Assembly (NCBI GenBank): GCA_017560955.1
Contig: JAFZDV010000090.1
Coordinates: forward strand, 1-16,226
DNA: 16,226 nucleotides
Reading direction: 5' to 3'
From: Anaerotignum sp.
GTDB lineage: Bacteria; Bacillota; Clostridia; Lachnospirales; Anaerotignaceae
This document shows positions 7,469 to 14,255 of this stretch, in pieces. The notes beneath the pieces were generated by a model. The model worked only from the letters and a program-made list of their open reading frames with translations, did no database searches and was not told where the DNA came from. The translations under genes were made by a program, and so were the position numbers. Position 1 is the stretch's first letter, and the number at the start of each line of letters is the position of its first letter.

Positions 7469-8449
7469 ATGAAAAAGAAATTATTGGCACTGCTGATGTT
7501 CTGCCTGCTGATCTGCAGCATGAGTACAGTGGTTTTTGGTGCGGAAAAAGAGGAATACCCCTATTATGTAACAGTAAACCTGACAGATAATATCGTAACG
7601 GTATATGAAAAGGATGATGCAGGAGAATATACGGTTCCTGTGCGGGCATTCCTTTGTAGTGTAGGGGAGTCTACCCCCGAAGGTACTTTTCAGACACAGG
7701 TGAAATATGACTGGAGGTATCTGTTCGGGGATGTATGGGGGCAGTATGCCACACGTATCATAGGGCATTATCTGTTCCACTCTGTGCCTTATTTTGAAAA
7801 AGATAAAAGTACATTGGAATATGAAGAGTATAACAAACTGGGAACAACAGCATCCATGGGTTGTATCCGCCTGACGGTAGAAGCGGCAAAATGGATCTAT
7901 GACAATTGCCCTGTGGGCACAACTGTAGAGATGTACCATGGGGATGTGGAAGAACCTATACAGCCCGAGGCGGTACAGAAAATCAATGTGAATGATGCTG
8001 TAAAAAGAGGCTGGGACCCCACAGACCCTACGGAAGAAAATCCCTGGAGAAAGGGAGAAATGCGTCAGATGCAGCCTTCCTGGTTTGGTAAGGATGTAGC
8101 AGCTTACTATGAAAATGGTACATACTATCTGAATAAAGCGGGTGCGGAAAAATTATTTTCTCAGGTGGATATCAGACTGAATCTGGAAGAAGCAGAAGTG
8201 AAAGATGGAAAAGTATCTATTTTGCATGAGGATGTAAAAACACTGGTAAGCTGCCGCGTGAAAGATGGAGAAGTTTATTATAAAATCAGAGATCTGGCGG
8301 AAATGGTTGGCGCAGAAATGATCTGGAATGGAGAAATCAAAGAAATCAGCCTGCAGTATGGGGGAAAGGCAGCATCTATCACGTATGGACCTGCTATCAA
8401 GGGTGTGGTTTCTCTTCCTGCAAAGATGGCAGCCTTCTTTTTCAGCTGA
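7469..8449 (+). CDS. Secreted L,D-transpeptidase (YkuD domain) with C-terminal stalk-like region
   Basis: This 326-residue protein has a signal peptide (MKKK, hydrophobic to about residue 24, likely cleavage after VFGA) and a YkuD catalytic domain. Such enzymes make 3-3 cross-links in peptidoglycan or attach proteins to it, outside the membrane. The catalytic cysteine is Cys132 in ASMGCIRL, with His100 in GHYLFH upstream. The usual histidine of the SHGC motif is Met here. From about residue 200 a second region contains YYKIRDLAEMVGA and W (270-287), typical of copper-amine-oxidase N-domain-like stalks that bind envelope structures. This region ends abruptly after PAKMAAFFFS and looks shorter than a full stalk. 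AAGGAG precedes the ATG. The next gene has a related stalk, which suggests shared envelope function. Confidence 0.88.
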   Translation: MKKKLLALLMFCLLICSMSTVVFGAEKEEYPYYVTVNLTDNIVTVYEKDDAGEYTVPVRAFLCSVGESTPEGTFQTQVKYDWRYLFGDVWGQYATRIIGHYLFHSVPYFEKDKSTLEYEEYNKLGTTASMGCIRLTVEAAKWIYDNCPVGTTVEMYHGDVEEPIQPEAVQKINVNDAVKRGWDPTDPTEENPWRKGEMRQMQPSWFGKDVAAYYENGTYYLNKAGAEKLFSQVDIRLNLEEAEVKDGKVSILHEDVKTLVSCRVKDGEVYYKIRDLAEMVGAEMIWNGEIKEISLQYGGKAASITYGPAIKGVVSLPAKMAAFFFS

Positions 8450-8466
8450 TATCTGAGGGGAAAGAT

Positions 8467-8495
8467 TTGCAATTTCTGACACTTTATGGTATGCT
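8467..8495 (+). promoter_or_regulatory. Extended -10 promoter for the following envelope gene
   Basis: TTGCAA (8467-8472), 17 bp, TATGCT (8490-8495), with an extended -10 TG at 8487-8488. It resembles the promoter at 4617 closely. Confidence 0.5.
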
Positions 8496-8525
8496 TTCTG
8501 CGTTGATACAGAAAGAGGGAGAATC

Positions 8526-9545
8526 ATGACGATCAAAAAACTGACAGCGATCGCTGCGGCAGGTGCAGTCCTTCTGGCAGGTGCCATTGGCATCTCCATG
8601 CGACTGACAAGCCCCCATGAAATGGAAATGGCGGTCCCTGAAAAGAATGAAAATATAACAAATGCAGATGGATCTCAGACATTGGGTGAAATGGAAAATA
8701 TCCCTTTGTACTATGATGAAACAGAAAAACTGCTGCTGCCCCTGCGTAATGTAATGGAGGGACTGGGCGGTTCTGTAACATGGAACAAAGAAACAAAAAT
8801 GACTGAGGTGACATATCGCGACAGAACACTGGCGCTGAGAGCAGGGGAAGAAAAAGCCTATCTGAATGGCTATGAAGTGATCCTGCCTGAAGCAGCGGAA
8901 ATCATCAATGGCTGTCTGTATGCAGACGAATCCTTGATTTCTGCGTACTATACAGGTGATGTGGATTTTAATGTGGAAACCAGACAGGTGACGCTACAGA
9001 CAAAGGATAGCAGTATGCCTGTGATGGCAACACGCCTTCTGACAAGGGAAGCAGAGGGAAGGGTTTATGAAATCGAAGTACCTCTTATCATTGGTCTGAA
9101 TGACAACAGTTATGAAGAAAATCTGAATGATATGATGTTGACAGAACTGATGACCTACGGGGATGATTTTCTGGAAGCAGAGCAGGTGGAAAATGGCGAT
9201 GGTCTGCTGAAACTGCAGGCGAAAACAGGAATGTACACCAAGGACTTCCTTTCCATTCGCTGGGAAGGCACAAAAGACGGCGTGCCTGTGAAGTTTGCAA
9301 AAAACATTGACCTGCTGGGCCAGAAAACAATAACACTGGCGGATATGCTGGAAGATACATCCATGGAAAAGGCCAGACTGTATGCCGGTGAAGGCTGGAC
9401 GGAAGACAGATTTTATCTGACAGCGGAAGGTGGCCTGGTACTGATGAAAGGCAGCAATGAAAGCAGTCTGAATATGTACTATTGGACAACAGAAGGAGAA
9501 CAGCCTGAATGGAAAGATACCTACCAGGTGCTGTTTCAGAAATAA
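8526..9545 (+). CDS. Membrane-anchored envelope protein: stalk domain plus DUF4163/DUF3298-like region
   Basis: This 339-residue protein has an N-terminal membrane anchor or uncleaved signal (hydrophobic 6-23). Residues about 58-158 resemble the copper-amine-oxidase N-like stalk: LLLPLRNVMEGLGG (69-82) and Trp86, then a second half ending in VTLQT. From about 178 the pattern YEIEVPLIIGL, asparagine-rich helix, and a late KTITLADMLEDTS segment resembles the DUF4163 and DUF3298 modules found in PdaC-type proteins and RsiV anti-sigma factors. I see no catalytic residues and propose no reaction. It could sense or bind cell-wall material outside the membrane. GAGGGAGA precedes the ATG. It lies 76 nt after the L,D-transpeptidase and has its own likely promoter, so the two may be expressed both together and separately. 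Confidence 0.75.
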   Translation: MTIKKLTAIAAAGAVLLAGAIGISMRLTSPHEMEMAVPEKNENITNADGSQTLGEMENIPLYYDETEKLLLPLRNVMEGLGGSVTWNKETKMTEVTYRDRTLALRAGEEKAYLNGYEVILPEAAEIINGCLYADESLISAYYTGDVDFNVETRQVTLQTKDSSMPVMATRLLTREAEGRVYEIEVPLIIGLNDNSYEENLNDMMLTELMTYGDDFLEAEQVENGDGLLKLQAKTGMYTKDFLSIRWEGTKDGVPVKFAKNIDLLGQKTITLADMLEDTSMEKARLYAGEGWTEDRFYLTAEGGLVLMKGSNESSLNMYYWTTEGEQPEWKDTYQVLFQK

Positions 9546-9550
9546 GAGAT

Positions 9551-9587
9551 AAAAGAGAGCTTAAATAAGGCTCTCTTTTCTTTTTTT
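9551..9587 (+). terminator. Terminator after the stalk-domain gene
   Basis: AAAAGAGAGC (9551-9560) pairs perfectly with GCTCTCTTTT (9570-9579), followed by C and seven T. Confidence 0.88.
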
Positions 9588-9717
9588 GGAAAAACTACGA
9601 TAAAAAAATTCAGTCAAATACTGGCATATACACACAGTATACAGCACGTTTGTTTTTTAATTAACGAATTATTTTTAGACACGAAACTGTCTTGATGGTA
9701 TTTTTATACAAACAAAA

Positions 9718-9732
9718 ACTTGTCAGACAAGT
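9718..9732. promoter_or_regulatory. Palindromic operator candidate, distal copy
   Basis: ACTTGTC-A-GACAAGT is a perfect 7+1+7 inverted repeat. Its TTGTCAGACAAG core recurs at 9935-9946. The GTCnGAC symmetry is typical of FadR-subfamily GntR regulators such as LldR and PdhR relatives. It lies about 128 bp upstream of the -35 box. Confidence 0.5.
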
Positions 9733-9822
9733 AAAATGGCGGATTTCGGCGGCAATGGAAAAAAGTGCATAAAAAATAATAAAGTAATGTTAGCATGCTA
9801 GGTATATCGCACAAAAAGCATT

Positions 9823-9840
9823 TTGTTAGAAACATAACAG
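9823..9840. promoter_or_regulatory. Rex-like operator candidate
   Basis: TTGTTA-GAAACA-TAACAG keeps the outer arms and 18-bp spacing of the Rex consensus TTGTTAAnnnnTTAACAA with one arm mismatch (final G for A), but lacks the inner A/T pair. It lies 19 bp upstream of the -35 box. Confidence 0.4.
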
Positions 9841-9859
9841 GGCATTTTTCATTTTGCTG

Positions 9860-9888
9860 TTGAAAAGGTTTTGAATTGATTGTATAAT
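9860..9888 (+). promoter_or_regulatory. Promoter of the pyruvate:ferredoxin oxidoreductase gene
   Basis: TTGAAA (9860-9865) and a perfect TATAAT (9883-9888) are 17 bp apart. This is near consensus, as expected for a highly expressed gene. Confidence 0.8.
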
Positions 9889-9934
9889 AATCAGGTAAAA
9901 ATTTCGATTCTGTGTGAAAAAGAGAGTGATCTCG

Positions 9935-9946
9935 TTGTCAGACAAG
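9935..9946. promoter_or_regulatory. Palindromic operator candidate, proximal copy
   Basis: TTGTCAGACAAG is identical over 12 bp to the core at 9720-9731; 9935-9945 is a perfect 5+1+5 palindrome. It falls about 40 nt downstream of the predicted transcription start, a roadblock position, and its centre is 215 bp from that of the distal copy. Confidence 0.5.
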
Positions 9947-9961
9947 AGTTTGACAAAAAAA

Positions 9962-10005
9962 TTTCCATAACATGGAAACGGAATGTGCTGTCGTTTATCG
10001 ACGGC
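9962..10005 (+). other. Inverted repeat and hairpin in the leader
   Basis: TTTCCAT (9962-9968) and ATGGAAA (9972-9978) flank AAC. Then GCTGTCG (9987-9993) pairs with CGACGGC (9999-10005), with one G-U pair, around TTTAT. No U-tract follows, so this is not an intrinsic terminator; it may shape or stabilise the mRNA leader. Confidence 0.4.
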
Positions 10006-10063
10006 TGAACAATTGGGGTAACCCGCAAATAAAATTCTCTATTTTATAAGGAGGAGAAAAATT

Positions 10064-13000
10064 ATGGCTAAAGTTATGAAAACTATGGATGGTAACGAAG
10101 CTGCTGCATACGCTTCCTATGCGTTTACAGAAGTAGCTGGTATCTTCCCCATCACACCTTCCTCTCCCATGGCTGAAAAAACAGACGACTGGGCAGCAAA
10201 CGGTAAAAAGAACCTGTTTGGTCAGGAAGTAAAAGTTGTTGAAATGCAGTCCGAAGCTGGTGCTGCAGGTACAGTACACGGCTCTCTGGCAGCTGGTGCT
10301 CTGACAACAACATACACAGCATCTCAGGGTCTGCTGCTGATGATCCCTAACATGTACAAAATCGCCGGCGAACTGCTGCCTTGCGTATTCCACGTAACAG
10401 CACGTGCTCTGGCTGCACATGCTCTGTCCATCTTCGGCGACCATTCCGACGTTATGGCATGCCGTCAGACAGGTTTCGCAATGCTGGTTTCCAACTCCGT
10501 ACAGGAAGTTATGGACCTGGCTTGTGTAGCTCACCTGTCCGCAATCAAAGGCCGTGTTCCTTTCCTGCACTTCTTCGATGGTTTCCGTACATCTCACGAA
10601 ATCCAGAAAATCGAATGCATGGATTACGAAGAACTGGCTAAGATCATCGACATGGATGCGGTTAACACATTCAAGAGAAATGCTCTGAACCCTGAACACC
10701 CCGTGATCAGAGGTACAGCTCAGAACCCCGATATCTACTTCCAGGGCCGTGAAGCAGCTAACAAATTCTATGATGCTCTGCCTGCAGTAGTAGAAGAATA
10801 CATGGGCGAAATTTCCAGAATCACAGGCAGAGATTACAAACTGTTCAACTACTACGGTGCTCCCGATGCTGACAGAGTAATCGTTGCTATGGGTTCCGCT
10901 TGTGAAGCAATCGAAGAAACAATCGATTACATGACAGCAAAAGGCGAAAAAGTTGGTCTGGTTAAAGTACACCTGTTCAGACCTTTCGTAGCATCCAAAC
11001 TGCTGGAAGTAATCCCTAAAACAGCTAAGAAAATCGCTGTTCTGGATAGAACAAAAGAACCCGGCTCTCAGGGTGAACCTCTGTACATGGATGTATGTAC
11101 AGCAATGTTCGAAGCTGAAGAAGCTCCCGTTGTAGTAGGCGGCCGTTATGGTCTGGGTTCCAAAGACGTTACACCTGCACAGTTCCTGGCAGTATACGCT
11201 AACCTGTCTCTGGACAAACCTAAAAACCACTTCACACTGGGTATCGTGGATGACGTTACAAACACATCCCTGGAAGTTGGCGAAGAAGTTAACGTTACAG
11301 GCAACGACGGCACAATCTCCTGCAAATTCTGGGGTCTGGGCGCTGACGGTACTGTAGGTGCTAACAAAAACTCCATCAAAATCATCGGTGACCATACTGA
11401 CAAATATGCTCAGGCATACTTCAGCTATGACTCCAAAAAATCCGGTGGTATCACTCAGTCCCACCTGCGTTTCGGTGACACACCCATCAGATCTACATAC
11501 CTGGTAAAAACAGCTGACTTCGTAGCTTGTCACAAACAGGAATATGTAAACCTGTATGATATGGTTACTGAACTGAATGACGGTGGTACATTCCTGCTGA
11601 ACACAGAATGGACAGTAGAAGAACTGGATGAAAAACTGCCCGCTAAACTGAAAAAACAGCTGGCTGCAAAACATGCTAACTTCTATGTGATCAATGGTAC
11701 AGCAATCGCTCATGAAATCGGTCTGGGCAACAGAATCAACACAGTTCTGCAGGCTGCATTCTTCAAACTGGCTAACATCATTCCCATTGAACAGGCTGTT
11801 GAATACATGAAAGCAGCGATCACAAAATCCTACGGCAAAAAAGGTGACACAATCCTGAACATGAACTATGCTGCTGTTGACCGCGGTGTAGATGGTGCTG
11901 TTAAGGTTGAAATCCCCGCTGCATGGGCTGATGCTGTTGACACAACAGTAGTTGTAGAAAGAAAGAAAACAGACTTCGTAAAAGCAATCGTAGATCCTAT
12001 GAACGCTCAGGAAGGCGACAAACTGCCCGTATCCGCATTCGCTGGCAGAGAAGATGGTCACTTCCCTTGCGGTACAGCTGCTTACGAAAAACGTGGTGTA
12101 GCTGTTAACGTACCCGAATGGAACGCTGACAACTGTATCCAGTGTAACCAGTGCTCTTATGTATGTCCTCACGCTGCAATCAGACCCGTTCTGGTAACAG
12201 ATGAAGAACTGGCTAAAGCACCCGAAGCATTCAAAGCTGTTGAAGCAAAAGGCGGCGCAGCATTTGCTGGTCTGAAATACAGAATGCAGGTTTCCGCTCT
12301 CGACTGTCTGGGCTGCGGTTCCTGTGCAGAAGTATGTCCCGCTCCTAACAAAGCTCTGGTTATGAAATCTCTGGCTACTCAGGAAGCTGAAATCGCTAAC
12401 TGGGACTTCATGATCGACGAAGTAGAACACAAAGCTAACCCTATGGGTAAAGGCTCTGTAAAAGGTTCTCAGTTCGAAGAACCCCTGCTGGAATTCTCCG
12501 GTGCATGTGCAGGTTGTGGTGAAACACCTTACGCTAAACTGGTAACACAGCTGTTCGGTGATAGAATGTATGTTGCAAACGCAACAGGTTGCTCCTCCAT
12601 CTGGGGTGGCTCCGCTCCTTCTATGCCTTACACAGTAAACAAAGACGGCCGTGGTCCCGCTTGGGCAAACTCCCTGTTCGAAGACAACGCAGAATATGGT
12701 CTGGGTATGGCTTCCGCTGTAAAACAGATGAGAGCTGGCCTGAAAGATAAACTGGAAAACCTGAAAGCAATCGACGCTTCCGTTGCAGGTGTTGTTGATG
12801 CTTGGGTAGAAACAATGTTCGACGGTGAAAAATCCAGAGAAGCATCCGACGCTCTGGTAGCTGCACTGGAAGCTTACGCTGGCACAGATGCAGAAGCGAA
12901 AAACATCGTTTCTTATGTACTGACAAACAAAGATCAGCTGGTGAAAAAATCTCAGTGGATCTTCGGTGGTGACGGCTGGGCTTACGATATCGGTTACGGC

Positions 13001-13594
13001 GGTCTGGACCACGTACTGGCATCCGGCGAAGATGTAAACGTTCTGGTATTCGATACAGAAGTTTACTCCAACACAGGCGGTCAGGCATCCAAATCCACAC
13101 CCGTTGGTGCAGTTGCTCAGTTCGCTGCATCCGGTAAGAGAGTGAAGAAAAAAGACCTGGGTATGATGGCTATGTCCTATGGCTATGTATACGTTGCACA
13201 GGTTGCTATGGGCGCAGACAAAAACCAGCTGGTTAAAGCTCTGGTTGAAGCTGAAAAATACCATGGTCCTTCCCTGATCATCGCTTACGCTCCTTGTATC
13301 AACCACGGTCTGAAAGGCGGCATGGCTGGTGCTCAGAACGAAATCAAACGTGCAGTTGAAGCAGGTTACTGGCATATGTACAGATTCAACCCTGAACTGA
13401 AAGAACAGGGCCAGAATCCTTTCACACTGGACTCCAAAGAACCTACAGCATCCTTCAGAGACTTCCTGCTGAGCGAAGTTCGTTACTCCGCACTGCAGAG
13501 AACATTCCCTGAAATCGCTGAAGAACTGTTCGTTGAAACAGAAAAGAACGCAAAAGACAGACTGGAAGGCTACAAAAAACTGGCTCAGGGTTAA
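10064..13594 (+). CDS. nifJ: Pyruvate:ferredoxin (flavodoxin) oxidoreductase, single-chain
   Basis: This 1176-residue cytoplasmic enzyme oxidises pyruvate and CoA to acetyl-CoA and CO2, passing electrons to ferredoxin, and is central to anaerobic fermentation. Active-site residues match the Desulfovibrio africanus enzyme in number: Thr31 (ITPSSP), Glu64 (MQSEAG) and Arg114 (VTAR). The ferredoxin-like domain holds two CxxCxxCxxxC motifs (Cys691, 694, 697, 701 and Cys748, 751, 754, 758). The proximal cluster ligands are Cys815, Cys818, Cys843 and Cys1078. The thiamine diphosphate site includes GDGWAYDIG and NTGGQ. The domain order is the usual one: two alpha-like domains, gamma/EKR domain, dicluster domain, TPP-binding domain. 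Length is normal. A strong AAGGAGG precedes the ATG. It appears monocistronic, with its own promoter and terminator. Confidence 0.97.
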   Translation: MAKVMKTMDGNEAAAYASYAFTEVAGIFPITPSSPMAEKTDDWAANGKKNLFGQEVKVVEMQSEAGAAGTVHGSLAAGALTTTYTASQGLLLMIPNMYKIAGELLPCVFHVTARALAAHALSIFGDHSDVMACRQTGFAMLVSNSVQEVMDLACVAHLSAIKGRVPFLHFFDGFRTSHEIQKIECMDYEELAKIIDMDAVNTFKRNALNPEHPVIRGTAQNPDIYFQGREAANKFYDALPAVVEEYMGEISRITGRDYKLFNYYGAPDADRVIVAMGSACEAIEETIDYMTAKGEKVGLVKVHLFRPFVASKLLEVIPKTAKKIAVLDRTKEPGSQGEPLYMDVCTAMFEAEEAPVVVGGRYGLGSKDVTPAQFLAVYANLSLDKPKNHFTLGIVDDVTNTSLEVGEEVNVTGNDGTISCKFWGLGADGTVGANKNSIKIIGDHTDKYAQAYFSYDSKKSGGITQSHLRFGDTPIRSTYLVKTADFVACHKQEYVNLYDMVTELNDGGTFLLNTEWTVEELDEKLPAKLKKQLAAKHANFYVINGTAIAHEIGLGNRINTVLQAAFFKLANIIPIEQAVEYMKAAITKSYGKKGDTILNMNYAAVDRGVDGAVKVEIPAAWADAVDTTVVVERKKTDFVKAIVDPMNAQEGDKLPVSAFAGREDGHFPCGTAAYEKRGVAVNVPEWNADNCIQCNQCSYVCPHAAIRPVLVTDEELAKAPEAFKAVEAKGGAAFAGLKYRMQVSALDCLGCGSCAEVCPAPNKALVMKSLATQEAEIANWDFMIDEVEHKANPMGKGSVKGSQFEEPLLEFSGACAGCGETPYAKLVTQLFGDRMYVANATGCSSIWGGSAPSMPYTVNKDGRGPAWANSLFEDNAEYGLGMASAVKQMRAGLKDKLENLKAIDASVAGVVDAWVETMFDGEKSREASDALVAALEAYAGTDAEAKNIVSYVLTNKDQLVKKSQWIFGGDGWAYDIGYGGLDHVLASGEDVNVLVFDTEVYSNTGGQASKSTPVGAVAQFAASGKRVKKKDLGMMAMSYGYVYVAQVAMGADKNQLVKALVEAEKYHGPSLIIAYAPCINHGLKGGMAGAQNEIKRAVEAGYWHMYRFNPELKEQGQNPFTLDSKEPTASFRDFLLSEVRYSALQRTFPEIAEELFVETEKNAKDRLEGYKKLAQG

Positions 13595-13601
13595 TAAGTT
13601 G

Positions 13602-13655
13602 ATGCTGCAAAGCAGCATTGACACAGCACTTTAGTGCTGCACCCTCCCCGGAGGG
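13602..13655 (+). other. Three consecutive hairpins in the nifJ 3' untranslated region
   Basis: Starting 8 nt after the nifJ stop: ATGCTGC/GCAGCAT around AAA (13602-13618), CAGCACT/AGTGCTG (13624-13639) and CCCTC/GAGGG around CCCG (13642-13655). None has a U-tract; the true terminator follows at 13694. GGCTGA then occurs twice (13655-13660 and 13669-13674). They could protect the mRNA 3' end or form part of a small RNA. Confidence 0.55.
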
Positions 13656-13693
13656 GCTGATCCGCATAGGCTGACTGAAGCGAATAAAGAATT

Positions 13694-13724
13694 CCCCGAA
13701 CCCGAAAGGGTTCGGGGTTTTTTA
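13694..13724 (+). terminator. Strong terminator of nifJ
   Basis: CCCCGAACCC (13694-13703) pairs perfectly with GGGTTCGGGG (13708-13717) around GAAA, followed by six T. Confidence 0.95.
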
Positions 13725-13753
13725 TTGAAATGAAACAGAAATCATGTTACGAT
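13725..13753 (+). promoter_or_regulatory. Extended -10 promoter for the barnase-barstar unit
   Basis: TTGAAA (13725-13730) directly follows the nifJ terminator; 17 bp later comes TACGAT (13748-13753) with TG at 13745-13746. The -10 box matches consensus in four of six bases. Confidence 0.5.
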
Positions 13754-13788
13754 AAAATCATAATTTGAACCTTGAGGAGGAATGTAAT

Positions 13789-14241
13789 ATGAAAAAGAAA
13801 CTGACAGCTTATATGTTGATGATGCTGATGTTCTGCATGACACTTCTGAGCGGCTGTGGCGGCGGAGAACAGGGTTATGAAGAAGGTCAGACAGATGTTG
13901 TTACCATTGAGGAAGATGGCTGGTATTACAGCACAGAAGATGTAGCACTGTATCTGTATACTTATGGTGAACTGCCTGAAAACTTTATTACAAAGAAAGA
14001 AGCACAGAAACTGGGCTGGGACAACAAAAAAGGCAACCTGTGGGAAGTGGCTGACGGTATGTGCATCGGCGGTGACTATTTTGGTAACTACGAAGGTCTG
14101 CTGCCCGAAGAAGATGATTATACAGAATGTGATGTAAACTATGAAGGTGGCTACCGTGGTGCAGAACGCATCATCTTCTCTGATGATGGCGATATCTACT
14201 ACACAGGCGACCACTACAAGAGCTTTGAACAGCTGTATTGA
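13789..14241 (+). CDS. Barnase-family ribonuclease, predicted lipoprotein
   Basis: This 150-residue protein is a guanyl-preferring RNase homologue. A lipoprotein signal ends in LLSGC (Cys23), so it should be tethered to the outer face of the membrane. The mature part aligns with Bacillus amyloliquefaciens barnase along its length: LPENFITKKEAQKLGW, KGNL, IGGDYFGNYEG, DVNYEGGYR, ERIIFS and DHY. All five catalytic residues have counterparts: Lys69 (barnase Lys27), Glu113 (Glu73), Arg123 (Arg83), Arg127 (Arg87) and His142 (His102). Barnase Glu60, which reads guanine, is kept as Glu102; Arg59 is replaced by Tyr101. The mature chain is very acidic (about 30 Asp/Glu against 8 Lys/Arg). GAGGAGG lies 8 nt before the ATG; an in-phase TTG at 13765 is less likely. 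The barstar-like gene follows after 14 nt. Confidence 0.92.
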   Translation: MKKKLTAYMLMMLMFCMTLLSGCGGGEQGYEEGQTDVVTIEEDGWYYSTEDVALYLYTYGELPENFITKKEAQKLGWDNKKGNLWEVADGMCIGGDYFGNYEGLLPEEDDYTECDVNYEGGYRGAERIIFSDDGDIYYTGDHYKSFEQLY

Positions 14242-14255
14242 TCGGGGTGAAGGAT

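Larger units (their letters stand above)
9588..10063 (+). other. Control region and long leader of the pyruvate:ferredoxin oxidoreductase gene
   Basis: No gene is visible. The region is AT-rich and crowded with symmetry: a 15-bp palindrome (9718-9732), TAGCATGCTA (9791-9800), a Rex-like repeat (9823-9840), a promoter (9860-9888), a second copy of the palindrome core (9935-9945), TTTCCAT/ATGGAAA (9962-9978) and a hairpin (9987-10005). The leader from the predicted start near 9895 is about 170 nt. AAGGAGG at 10049-10055 serves the ATG at 10064. Confidence 0.7.

Noticed and set aside
8394..8529. Frameshift continuing the L,D-transpeptidase in another frame up to the next gene
   Set aside because: That frame stays open for about 44 codons, but the residues do not resemble a stalk repeat, and a promoter and ribosome binding site occupy the same bases.
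9618..9640. ATACTG/CAGTAT inverted repeat
   Set aside because: Six-base arms 11 bp apart in AT-rich DNA are expected by chance, and nothing nearby supports a function.
9791..9800. TAGCATGCTA palindrome as an operator
   Set aside because: It is only 10 bp, occurs once, and its flanks do not extend the symmetry.
10381..10641. 86-codon frame inside nifJ and other small internal frames
   Set aside because: They lie wholly inside a conserved gene in another frame, without ribosome binding sites or recognisable products.
9995..13624. 1209-codon open frame antisense to nifJ, and similar long antisense frames over the transporter, dehydrogenase, xylB and metA genes
   Set aside because: They are in codon phase with the sense genes, are open only because the sense codons UUA, CUA and UCA are avoided, and translate to low-complexity Cys/Phe/His/Ser-rich sequence with no family resemblance.
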